This document shows, piece by piece, positions 9,337 through 17,338 of a DNA stretch of 63,452 bases. The position numbers and the translations under genes were made by a program. Position 1 is the first letter of the stretch. Every line of letters begins with the position of its first letter. The stretch comes from JAGOUU01 sp964387745 (GTDB taxonomy: Bacteria; Pseudomonadota; Gammaproteobacteria; JAGOUU01): the NCBI GenBank assembly GCA_964387745.1, contig CAYLXL010000007.1, positions 1 through 63,452 of the forward strand, in the 5' to 3' direction. A model generated the notes under the pieces. It worked only from the letters and a program-made list of their open reading frames with translations. It was not told the DNA's origin and searched no databases.

Positions 9337-9368
9337 AGAAAATCTTATATATTTAGTTGAGATTTTCT
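9337..9368 (+). terminator. Possible terminator after gspM
   Basis: A perfect 9-bp inverted repeat AGAAAATCT / AGATTTTCT (9337-9345 and 9360-9368) with a 14-base loop starts 8 bp after the gspM stop. It is AT-rich and lacks a clean T run, so it would be a weak terminator. Position at the end of the gsp transcript is the main support. Confidence 0.35.
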
Positions 9369-9471
9369 TCAGTATTTGTGTACGCATATATATATAGTAT
9401 CAATCAATATGGGTTTCTTTATCTATACTATTAAATAAAACTAATAATAAGATCTTATAAAGGGACTAGAA

Positions 9472-10074
9472 ATGTATTATAAAAAAATTAAATTACTGTT
9501 AACAATATTATTAATGATTTCTTGTAGTAGCTTATGGGCACAAAATAATCTATCAAAGGATACGGGTTACACTAAAGTATTTCAAAATAGTGCTGGGTGC
9601 TCCGGATTTAATTTAGGCGAAGGCACGGTTCAAAATAATGCTACTGCATGTGCTGCTAAGTGTGATCAGTCAAATGATTGTCATGGTTTTAGTTACAACC
9701 CAATTAACAAAGGTTGTCGCTTAAAAGTTAACTCTTTTTGCATGAAGCAAGGCGATGATGAGCTAGGTTATACTTACTACACCAGAAATGCCAAATATAG
9801 TGACAACGTGGATCTAGAGGTAGAGATTTTCAAGTATGGATATGAAAGAGTGGCTGACGGTGATTGTTTAGAATCAGACTTAAGTAAGGATGCATTAGCC
9901 GCAGAAGATTTAACGGTTTGTGCTGGTACATGTCAGCGTGCACCCGGATGTAAAGGTTTTAGTTACTCACATACAGATAAAAAATGTATTTTAAAAAGTA
10001 TGAATGATATTAATTCATGTTCTGCAATAGCTAGAGTCCGAGGCAATTATCAGTTCTATGGCAAGATAAAATAG
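9472..10074 (+). CDS. Secreted cysteine-rich protein with two PAN/apple-like modules
   Basis: The 200-residue protein starts with a basic N-terminus and a hydrophobic segment (KLLLTILLMISCSSLWA), a signal peptide with likely cleavage after LWA. Two related cysteine-rich modules follow, at about 33-104 and 115-196. Both contain a C..xC....C.GFSY core (CDQSNDCHGFSYNP and CQRAPGCKGFSYSH) followed by a C.LK strand. This pattern matches PAN/apple domains, which bind proteins or carbohydrates. It stands alone between the gsp cluster and the tat genes, so it is a plausible type II substrate (inference). The ATG at 9472 has AAAGGGA upstream. Confidence 0.75.
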   Translation: MYYKKIKLLLTILLMISCSSLWAQNNLSKDTGYTKVFQNSAGCSGFNLGEGTVQNNATACAAKCDQSNDCHGFSYNPINKGCRLKVNSFCMKQGDDELGYTYYTRNAKYSDNVDLEVEIFKYGYERVADGDCLESDLSKDALAAEDLTVCAGTCQRAPGCKGFSYSHTDKKCILKSMNDINSCSAIARVRGNYQFYGKIK

Positions 10075-10084
10075 TATTATTATA

Positions 10085-10114
10085 ATGTAGAGCGAAGAGA
10101 CATTCGCTCTACAT
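10085..10114. terminator. Bidirectional terminator hairpin between convergent genes
   Basis: A 12-bp perfect stem (TGTAGAGCGAA / TTCGCTCTACA plus an A-T pair) with the six-base loop GAGACA lies between the PAN-domain gene on + and tatC on -. AT-rich sequence flanks both sides. It starts 10 bp after the + stop and ends 8 bp before the tatC stop, so it can serve both transcripts. Confidence 0.75.
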
Positions 10115-10122
10115 AAATCAAA

Positions 10123-10827
10123 TTACTTAATTCGCTTCGCAATTAAAATTCCAATCTCATATAACAAACAAATTGGCACAGCCAACAGAACCATTGATAA
10201 AACATCCGGCGGTGTTAAAAACATAGATACTATAAAAGCAATCAAAATAAAATAAGACCTTTTATTAACTAATTGCTCAGCACTTATAAAGTTTAGTTTT
10301 ACTAATAAAATAATAGCTAATGGTATCTCAAATACAAATCCAAAGATAAGAAACATATTAAAAACAAAATCTAAATAATTATTTATATCGGCCATAATGG
10401 CTACATTATTTGGCAGCCATTGTACAAAAAAACTAAACATCATCGGTAAGATAAAATAATACGCAAAAGCAACGCCTATTAAAAATAATAGTAATGTCAA
10501 AAAAAAGAATGGTAAAACATAGGTTTTCTCGTGTTTATATAATGCGGGTGTAATAAATAACCATAGCTGGAAAAAGATCATTGGTAATGTCGAGAATAGT
10601 GCAAAGTTTAATGCTAGTTTAATTGGCATCACGACGGGTGTAGTTATTTGTGTCGCAACAAAACTACTGCCAGCAGGTAAAAATTGTAATAGCGGGCTTG
10701 ATAAAAATTCAAAAATATTTTGTGCTGTATAAAAAAACAAAGCAAATAAAATAAGATAAGTATAAACGCAGTACAGTAATCTTTTGCGTAGCTCGGTTAA
10801 ATAATCAAGAGTGTCATTAGACAACAT
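10123..10827 (-). CDS. tatC: Twin-arginine translocase subunit TatC
   Basis: TatC is the six-helix receptor that binds twin-arginine signal peptides and exports folded proteins. The 234-residue protein has the N-terminal ELRKRLLYC motif, the first periplasmic loop with the family FLSSPLLQFLP and MPIKLALNFALF region, and six hydrophobic segments ending in PPDVLSMVLLAVPICLLYEIGI. The P-D-x-x-S and YE.G features are classic. Length is normal. It begins 13 bp after the upstream tatB-like gene. Tat-exported proteins are common type II substrates, and the two systems are neighbours here. Confidence 0.96.
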   Translation of the reverse strand: MLSNDTLDYLTELRKRLLYCVYTYLILFALFFYTAQNIFEFLSSPLLQFLPAGSSFVATQITTPVVMPIKLALNFALFSTLPMIFFQLWLFITPALYKHEKTYVLPFFFLTLLLFLIGVAFAYYFILPMMFSFFVQWLPNNVAIMADINNYLDFVFNMFLIFGFVFEIPLAIILLVKLNFISAEQLVNKRSYFILIAFIVSMFLTPPDVLSMVLLAVPICLLYEIGILIAKRIK

Positions 10828-10839
10828 AAATAATAATTT

Positions 10840-11022
10840 CTAATTTTTAGTTAAATCATCAAAATTTTTATTGAGCTCAGCTTGCAGTTTATTATACTGC
10901 GCCCGGGCTTTTTTTAATGCTAATCCTGCGATTTGTGCGGCTTTGATTAGTTCTTTTGGACCTAGTAGAATAAAACCAAGAATAAGAATAAACAATATTT
11001 CTGAAAAGCTTACATTAGGCAT
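10840..11022 (-). CDS. tatB: TatA/TatB family protein, TatB-like
   Basis: This 60-residue protein has a single N-terminal helix, SFSEILFILILGFILLGPKEL, followed by an amphipathic Ala/Lys helix. A Glu in the helix start and LGP, instead of TatA's FGPxKLP, point to TatB. The start at 11022 puts the motif at the N-terminus; an in-frame ATG at 11061 would add 13 residues that are unlike the family. TatB acts with TatC in signal-peptide recognition. The tail is short compared with the usual TatB. No separate tatA is seen next to it, so it might serve both roles or TatA may lie elsewhere. Confidence 0.82.
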   Translation of the reverse strand: MPNVSFSEILFILILGFILLGPKELIKAAQIAGLALKKARAQYNKLQAELNKNFDDLTKN

Positions 11023-11187
11023 ATATAGGGTCTTAAAAATTTTTAACCCATGATAACACATAATTAGCCGTTTTTAGCATATTTCATAACTTCAAAATAT
11101 ATGCTGTTAGTTAGAATGGTTGCAAATTACTTCGTGATTGCGTAGAATCTAGTGTAAGTTGATTACATAGTCATATATCAATCAGTT

Positions 11188-13177
11188 ATGAGAGATTCAG
11201 ATTTATTGCACGCATCATCAGAGACTGTTGTGGTCCCTGTTATCACCGTTACGCCGCCATNNNNNNNNNNNNNNNNNNNNNNNNNNNNNNNNNNNNNNNN
11301 NNNNNNNNNNNNNNNNNNNNNNNNNNNNNNNNNNNNNNNNNNNNNNNNNNNNNNNNNNNNTACAGCCTGAAGCGCCATTACAGCCTGAAGCGCCATTACA
11401 GCCTGAAGCGCCATTACAGCCTGAAGCGCCATTGCAGCCTAGTGCTCCAGAAACACCAATTTTAGAAGTAAAGCTCAAATATCTTGATCAGCTATTAGTT
11501 AAAATCTTTAATGAGAGTCAATCGGTTAGCGACGTAGCTGCGGATAGATTAGCGAGTATATTGAGAGCGATCTTAGCACCAGATGCTCAAGAGCAAGCGT
11601 TGCAAGAATTAGATGAAGTTTGCAAGTTTTGCTTTGAGATGAAGTCTAAAATTAACAAGTTAAAGCAAGAGCGTGAACAATTAACACCAAGTTTTGCAGG
11701 GAGATTCTTGGCTTACATTAACCCCCTCAAAGACACCAGAGCTCAACGAGCAGATGAGGCAGAATTTATAATTATAGGAGAACATATCAATCAATGGGAA
11801 GAACGCTACCAAAACTGTTTAAAGCTGGCATTAAATAAAATTAAAGAAATTCAAACGAGGTTTTTGCTTTCTTCGGCAAGCGTCGAGACTTCGCCTATTT
11901 ATAATTTTAAAATGCACGCATTTATTAAAGCTTATCTTAATGAGGCTGCAGCAGATGAGTTTATTGATGATTATATTGGCCGAACAATTGCGAGTCGAAT
12001 TTCAACACCAGAGCAATTGGCGGATTTAGATAAGAAGGCTCTAATTCCATTGCGTGTCAAATTACGGGAATCAAATATTTTACTTTATAATGATCTTCAT
12101 GTACTTATTACCAGATATACCAGCGATACGCTTTTAAATATTGAAACTATTAAAAACATACTAAGCAGAAAATATAACGAGTTATTTTCTCGTCAGGCTA
12201 GAAGTGGATTTAAAAATGTTTTACGCAGAATCTACGTTAATTATATTTTATCATTTCATACTATGGGTGATTGGTTTCAAGCCTTATTATTTTCAGGGCT
12301 CACTCAAAATTTACAAGTTAACAAGATTCTTCAAACGTTAGTAAAAGTTATAAATTTTATTTATGGTCCGTTGTTTAAGTATTATGTTGATTTATTCGCA
12401 GAAAAAGAAAAATTGAGTGCTCAGGCAAAATTTTCTGTATTAGAAAAAATCAAGTTTGGTGTCAAAGTAGCGATTCCTATCATACTAATACTATTAACAT
12501 TTATTTATTTTGCGCCGTTTTTTAATGACTTTTTATTATTTTTTCTAATTCCTGCCTGTGCATCTTTAAGTGTTGTGTTATTCAAGGGTTTAGTTTGCGG
12601 TTTTCAAGAGTTATTTTATACTCTTGGCTGGATGCAAGAATATGCTGTAACTGATAAATTACAGGATTTGTTTGCGGATAAAGCAATTGATGTTGCTAAA
12701 TTTTATCAAGAACTAACTGATAAGTTAACGACAAAGTTGAACTTATTGACTGTAAAGAAGCCGCGTAAACGTAGCGATGAAGAGGATCGAAAGATTGATG
12801 AGTTGTTGAGGGTGTTGAATCAACTTAAAGTTGAATGGAGAACATTAAGTCAAGAAATTATTGATGATAATAATATCAAAGATCAAGAATTAATCACTAT
12901 GTTTTTGAGACGACTTGCTGTTACTACCAAAAAGAAATTTTCTACACAACAAAAATGTATTAACGATGTTGTTACAAAAATTATAAGTGGTGAGAATATA
13001 CCTCCAGTTGGTCCGACCACCCTGTTCTTGCCTATGTTATCTGCAATATCTTCTCCCGGTAACATGAAAATAATGCCACGTGCTGAGAAGCTTGGTAAAA
13101 CGCAGGAGCTTATGCGAACGATTGAAGATAAAGCTATAGAACGAGGCTTAATTCCTAGAGCAGTAGCAAGACCTTAG
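11188..13177 (+). CDS. Orphan membrane protein with LQPEAP repeats, interrupted by an assembly gap
   Basis: I do not recognise this protein. The likely start is the ATG at 11188: the bases just before the gap (GCCAT) and just after it (TACAG) are in the same phase of the 18-bp repeat, so the two sides belong to one frame once the placeholder length is ignored. After the LQPEAP repeats come about 600 residues, mostly helical and charged. A hydrophobic pair follows at roughly 12460-12620 (VAIPIILILLTFIYFAPFF and LLFFLIPACASLSVVLF), and then a charged helical tail. No enzyme motif is visible. It could be a membrane-associated or secreted host-interaction protein, but nothing proves this. Confidence 0.75.
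11261..11360. other. Assembly gap of 100 N inside a tandem repeat
   Basis: The run is exactly 100 N, a usual placeholder. Both flanks end in the same 18-bp repeat phase, so the missing sequence is probably further LQPEAP copies that the assembly could not resolve. Confidence 0.99.
11361..11445 (+). repeat. 18-bp tandem repeat coding LQPEAP
   Basis: Four identical copies of an 18-bp unit (TACAGCCTGAAGCGCCAT) run from 11361 to 11432, and a fifth degenerate copy reads LQPSAP. The copies are identical at the DNA level, which suggests recent expansion. The left end is lost in the gap, so total copy number is unknown. Confidence 0.95.
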
Positions 13178-13228
13178 GCTGACTTAGCAATTAAGTCTCA
13201 AATCTCAAACGTAATCGTTTATCTGAAT

Positions 13229-13461
13229 CCGTCATCCTAAGAAAAAGTCGTCCGAGAACTTAAAAAAAATAAATTACTCTCACGACTTTTTTGAAAGGAT
13301 CCAGTGCAGATTTCTTTTACTGGTACCATTAATTCAGACTAGCAAACATGATTGCATTTTTTTTCTTATAAATCAAAATCTCAACTGGATCCTGACGCTT
13401 TTGTCGTGTGGTTAAAGTGTACTTAACAATAACTGTGGAGGACAAAAGCTCAGGATGACGG
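13229..13461. repeat. Nested inverted-repeat element in a gene-free stretch
   Basis: The 313-bp stretch from 13178 to 13490 has no convincing gene. It holds a 233-bp unit bounded by perfect 10-bp inverted ends, CCGTCATCCT (13229-13238) and AGGATGACGG (13452-13461). A second inverted pair, GGATCCAG (13297-13304) and CTGGATCC (13385-13392), lies inside. The outer arms continue imperfectly (AAGAAAAAGTCGT against GACAAAAGCT). There is no transposase, so it resembles a small non-autonomous repeat of MITE or palindromic-element type. Whether it recurs in the genome cannot be seen. Confidence 0.6.
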
Positions 13462-13490
13462 AGCTCTAGTCCCTGCGTGAACTCGTTTTC

Positions 13491-13862
13491 TCAAACAACT
13501 ACCATATTCTGACTAACTTGATAATGATAATGGTCACTTTGAGTGATTTCACTTTTGAAGTAACTAAAGAATACTTCCAGAATATTCTGATCAAGCTGTA
13601 TCGGATCTAATTGTTTTAAGTGAAAATAAACAACAGAGATCTCTTCACATAGCTTGTAATATTTTAACTCGTTGCTATCAGCTAAGGCAGTGATGTCTGT
13701 CGTAAATTGCGATAGCCGCTGACATATTGTCTCGTTGATTATACATTGATGATCTATACAACTATGTTGCTTGACAATAGCTTTGACTTCATCGAGCTTT
13801 AGTAAAATATTTTTTAGTTTACTATTTGCAAACTGTCCGTAGCTTTCCACATTATATTCCAA
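13491..13862 (-). CDS. Hypothetical protein downstream of phhB
   Basis: I do not recognise this protein of about 120 residues. It is helical and polar, with five scattered Cys/His residues around KQHSCIDHQCIINETIC that could be coincidental. No membrane segment or signal peptide is seen. The longest frame starts with TTG at 13862; a GTG at 13850 with GGAA a few bases upstream may be the real start. It lies 12 bp after the phhB stop, so it is probably the last gene of the hisC-phhA-phhB transcript. Confidence 0.55.
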   Translation of the reverse strand: MEYNVESYGQFANSKLKNILLKLDEVKAIVKQHSCIDHQCIINETICQRLSQFTTDITALADSNELKYYKLCEEISVVYFHLKQLDPIQLDQNILEVFFSYFKSEITQSDHYHYQVSQNMVVV

Positions 13863-13874
13863 TATGAGTAATAT

Positions 13875-14210
13875 TTATTCTAGTAATAGCTTATCAACTT
13901 TTGCTGCACAAATAAAATCATTATCTGATAAGCCATTGATCGCGTGAGTCGTAAATTTGACTAAACAGCAATTATAACTAACTTCGAGATCAGGGTGATG
14001 ATTCTCTTGATTAGCCAACCATGCGATAGCATTTACAAAGCTGATAGTTTTGTAATAGCCTTTGAAATCGAACTTTCGTGATATGATAGTATAATCAGCG
14101 TTAACATTCCAGTTTGGTACTAATTTCAAATAATTATTAATTTCAGTTTTAGCCATTTTGGCAACGCCGCCTTCACAGGGCACACATTTTTTGTCACTAA
14201 GATTTGTCAT
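13875..14210 (-). CDS. phhB: Pterin-4a-carbinolamine dehydratase
   Basis: This enzyme dehydrates 4a-hydroxytetrahydropterin, so that the cofactor used by phenylalanine hydroxylase can be recycled. The 111-residue protein is of family length and carries the signature ENHHPDLEVSYN with the catalytic His pair, followed by FTTHAINGLSDNDFICAAKVD. Its start overlaps the phhA stop by 4 bp (ATGA), so the two are translationally coupled and functionally matched. Confidence 0.95.
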   Translation of the reverse strand: MTNLSDKKCVPCEGGVAKMAKTEINNYLKLVPNWNVNADYTIISRKFDFKGYYKTISFVNAIAWLANQENHHPDLEVSYNCCLVKFTTHAINGLSDNDFICAAKVDKLLLE

Positions 14211-15022
14211 ACACTATGGCCTTTCATTTTAGGTGGATAGGTTGGTGCGAAATTACCCAAGCTGATTGCCTGATTGATAGCATCTATTAAATCAACTTTG
14301 GTCAAATTATACAATTGTTCAAAGTTATTAAGAACAAAATAGACGGTCTGGTAAATGTCAATACGGTAGGGTGTTCTTAGCGCTGTCATTAAATCAAATG
14401 GCTTGCGTTCAGGTAACGGGCTATTTAATGAGTAATCAGTTTCACCGATAGAAGATAAAATACCACCACCATAAATTTTAAGCTCTATATTTTTGATTAA
14501 ACCAAATTCAATTGTGAACCAGTATAGACGCGCTAATAATTTTTGTACTTTGGGTGCTGCGCCAACACCTAACTTACCAATGTAAGCTGTAAATTCAGCA
14601 CATGCTTGATTAGTAAGCATCGGACAGTGGCCGAAAAGTTCGTGGAAGATATCTGGCTCTTGTAAATAGTCTAATTCTTCTGGAATACGAATAAAAGTTG
14701 CTGCTGGAAATTTTCGCTCAGACAACAAGTTAAAAAATTTATCAAAGCTGATTAAGGCGGCAACTGGTGCAACTTGCCAGCCAGTTGCGGCTTGTAATTT
14801 TTTGTTTACATCAGGAAGTTGAGGAACTTTATTATGAGTAAAGTCTAATAGTTGCACGCCATCGATATATTCTTTACAGGCAGCTGATTGGATAATGGGT
14901 ATTTGCCTGGCATATAAAGTTGCCCAGGTTTGGTTTTCTATATCATCATAAGTAACATAACCATTAGCATCCGTCTTCTTGGCAGTATATTTAGACGGAG
15001 TTTTGTGATGTTCTAAGCCCAT
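14207..15022 (-). CDS. phhA: Phenylalanine 4-monooxygenase
   Basis: PhhA hydroxylates L-phenylalanine to L-tyrosine with molecular oxygen and a tetrahydropterin. The 271-residue protein is the short bacterial form without the regulatory ACT domain. The iron ligands are visible: two His in PDIFHELFGHCPML and a Glu in YWFTIEFGL. The GGGILSSIGE stretch is also typical. It overlaps the upstream hisC by 10 bp and the downstream phhB by 4 bp, forming a tight operon on -. Confidence 0.97.
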   Translation of the reverse strand: MGLEHHKTPSKYTAKKTDANGYVTYDDIENQTWATLYARQIPIIQSAACKEYIDGVQLLDFTHNKVPQLPDVNKKLQAATGWQVAPVAALISFDKFFNLLSERKFPAATFIRIPEELDYLQEPDIFHELFGHCPMLTNQACAEFTAYIGKLGVGAAPKVQKLLARLYWFTIEFGLIKNIELKIYGGGILSSIGETDYSLNSPLPERKPFDLMTALRTPYRIDIYQTVYFVLNNFEQLYNLTKVDLIDAINQAISLGNFAPTYPPKMKGHSV

Positions 15023-16137
15023 AAATTTTCCTTGGCATTAATGTTAATTAAAGTTTTTATTAAATATTCATTTTCTTCAGGAGAGCCGACAGTAATTCTT
15101 AAATAATTAATTAAGCCGTAGTTGTCAATTGGTCGTACTATAATCCCATGATCAAGAAGTTGATTATAGAGAAGTTGGCTTTTGCTACAATAAATAGTAA
15201 CAAAATTAGCCATTGAAGAAATATATTTAATTTTTAAATCAGCAAATGCTTTGTATAATAATTCTTTTTGTATAGTATTCATTTGCACAGTTTTTTTAAC
15301 AAAATCCTGATCTTGTAAGGCAGTAACTGCAGCAACTTGCGCTATTTTATTGACATTAAAAGGTAATCGTATTTTATTAATTGCGGCTATTATATCGGGG
15401 TGCGAGATAGCATAACCAACACGTAAACCAGCTAACCCATACGCTTTTGAGAAGGTTCTTAACAGAATAAGATTATGATGTTTTTTTACTAGATTTATAC
15501 TGTAATCATAGTACTGTTCTGCAGCACTATATTTTAAGTATTCAAAATAGGCTTCGTCCAAAAGTACTAATATATGTGCAGGGACTTTTAACATGAAATC
15601 TTGGATGGCTTGTTCGTTAAGACAAGTTCCCGTAGGATTATTAGGGTTAGCAAAACAAATGATTTTAGTATGATCATTGATTTTAGCTAAAACATTGTCT
15701 AAATTATTTTGCCAATCATCATTAATCTCGGCAACTATATATTGAGCATTAACTCCTTGAGTTGCGATAAGATAACTAAAAAAACTATATCGAGGTGCAA
15801 TGACATCATTATGGCTATCAACAAAGGTCTGCATGATTAAGCGAATGAGTTCATCTGATCCATTACCTATCACGAGCATGTTATTAGATAGATCATATAA
15901 CTCAGATAAACTAGTTTTGAGCAGGTAGCAATCTGGATCAGGATATAACTGTATCGTAGTTAAGCTCTCATTTATTGCTTTTGCTACTAGTGGGCTTGCG
16001 CCAAAGGGATTTTCATTACTACCTAGTTTAATAATTTTAGAAAGATTTTTTTCACGTGCCAGAGTTTCAATAGGCTTACCTGGAATATATTTTTGTAAGT
16101 TTTTTATATGAGGTAAAGCTAAATTATTATCGCTCAT
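15013..16137 (-). CDS. hisC: Histidinol-phosphate / aromatic aminotransferase, HisC family
   Basis: This is a PLP-dependent class I/II aminotransferase of 374 residues. The PLP lysine lies in RTFSKAYGLAGLRVGYA, and the N-terminus (YIPGKPIETLAREKN...KLGSNENPFG) is typical of HisC2-type proteins. HisC enzymes convert imidazole-acetol phosphate to histidinol phosphate, and several also transaminate Phe and Tyr. It sits upstream of phhA with a 10-bp overlap, and no other his gene is near. A role in converting tyrosine to 4-hydroxyphenylpyruvate is therefore likely by context, but sequence alone cannot separate the two activities. Confidence 0.88.
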   Translation of the reverse strand: MSDNNLALPHIKNLQKYIPGKPIETLAREKNLSKIIKLGSNENPFGASPLVAKAINESLTTIQLYPDPDCYLLKTSLSELYDLSNNMLVIGNGSDELIRLIMQTFVDSHNDVIAPRYSFFSYLIATQGVNAQYIVAEINDDWQNNLDNVLAKINDHTKIICFANPNNPTGTCLNEQAIQDFMLKVPAHILVLLDEAYFEYLKYSAAEQYYDYSINLVKKHHNLILLRTFSKAYGLAGLRVGYAISHPDIIAAINKIRLPFNVNKIAQVAAVTALQDQDFVKKTVQMNTIQKELLYKAFADLKIKYISSMANFVTIYCSKSQLLYNQLLDHGIIVRPIDNYGLINYLRITVGSPEENEYLIKTLININAKENLWA

Positions 16138-16181
16138 GAGTATAAAAATCCTTATTATCTGAACTATTATTATAGTAGTAG

Positions 16182-16210
16182 TTTAACCGAACCTTATAAC
16201 AAAGTATAAT
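16182..16210 (+). promoter_or_regulatory. Candidate promoter for the hpd operon
   Basis: In the 103-bp gap between divergent hisC and hpd, TATAAT at 16205-16210 is a perfect -10 box. With a 17-bp spacer it follows TTTAAC at 16182-16187, a weak -35. The hpd ATG lies 30 bp downstream with GGAG at 16231-16234 as its ribosome site. Confidence 0.45.
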
Positions 16211-16240
16211 ACCAAAAAAAGTTTGTAAATTGGAGAAAAT

Positions 16241-17338
16241 ATGTTAGCTGATAAAACTATTACAGTAAAGCCTCAGGTTGCAGCTACTTTGTTTGGTGAA
16301 AACCCGATGGCTACGGACGGTTTTGAATTTTTAGAATTCACCTCAATGCAGCCAGATAAATTAGCAAAAGATTTCGAAAACTTAGGTTTTAAAGCTGTAG
16401 CAAAACATAAATCAAAAGATGTTATTTTGTATAGACAGGGTGAAATCAATTTTATTTTAAATAAAGAGAAGGGCTTTGCACAGGACTTTGCTGCGCGACA
16501 TGGCGCTGGAGCATGTGCAATGGGTTTCCGTGTATTAAATGCCGAGGCTGCCTATAATCGAGCCATTAAGTTAGGTGCTGAGCCATACATTAGCAAAGTT
16601 GCCTCTGGCGAGCTTAATATTCCTGCAATATACGGCATTGGTGGTAGTGTAATTTTCTTTGTCGACCGCTATGGTTCAGAGACTATTTATGACACCGACT
16701 TTGTACCCATTACTACTGATAAATCATTAGCAAATGTGGGCAACAATTTGGTCTATTTAGATCATGTCACGCACAATGTGTATAAAGGGCAAATGGATGT
16801 CTGGGCAAAGTTTTATGAGAAATTATTTAACTTTAAAGAAATTCGTTATTTTGATATAGAAGGTAAATTGACTGGTCTATTGAGCCGAGCTATGACTAGT
16901 CCTTGCGGAAAAATTAGAATACCAATTAACGAGGGTACGGATGATAAATCTCAAATAGAAGAATATTTACGTGACTTCAATGGTGAGGGTATTCAGCACA
17001 TAGCATTAGGTAGCAGTGATATCTATAGCACAGTAAATGGTTTATCTAGTAATGGTATTAAGTTTCAAGATGTGCCAGAGACATACTATGATTTATTAAA
17101 TGATAGAGTCAAAGGGCACAATGAACCTGTCGAGCAATTAAAAAAATTGCGGATCTTAGTTGATGGTGCACCAACTTTAGGGCAGGGGCTATTATTACAA
17201 ATTTTCACTAAGAATATGCTAGGGCCAGTATTTTTTGAAATTATTCAACGTAAAGGCAACGAAGGATTCGGTGAAGGTAATTTCCGTGCGTTATTTGAAT
17301 CAATAGAATTAGATCAAATTCAAAGAGGGGTTTTGTAG
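16241..17338 (+). CDS. hpd: 4-hydroxyphenylpyruvate dioxygenase
   Basis: HPPD converts 4-hydroxyphenylpyruvate to homogentisate. The 365-residue protein has the two-VOC-module fold. The iron ligands are seen as His in LDHVTHNV, His in GIQHIAL and Glu in GPVFFEIIQRKG. The C-terminal GFGEGNFRALFESIE is the family hallmark. In Legionella the homologue (legiolysin) yields brown pyomelanin when homogentisate oxidises; whether that happens here is unknown. The stop touches the next ATG, so hpd and the following hydrolase are coupled. Confidence 0.97.
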   Translation: MLADKTITVKPQVAATLFGENPMATDGFEFLEFTSMQPDKLAKDFENLGFKAVAKHKSKDVILYRQGEINFILNKEKGFAQDFAARHGAGACAMGFRVLNAEAAYNRAIKLGAEPYISKVASGELNIPAIYGIGGSVIFFVDRYGSETIYDTDFVPITTDKSLANVGNNLVYLDHVTHNVYKGQMDVWAKFYEKLFNFKEIRYFDIEGKLTGLLSRAMTSPCGKIRIPINEGTDDKSQIEEYLRDFNGEGIQHIALGSSDIYSTVNGLSSNGIKFQDVPETYYDLLNDRVKGHNEPVEQLKKLRILVDGAPTLGQGLLLQIFTKNMLGPVFFEIIQRKGNEGFGEGNFRALFESIELDQIQRGVL

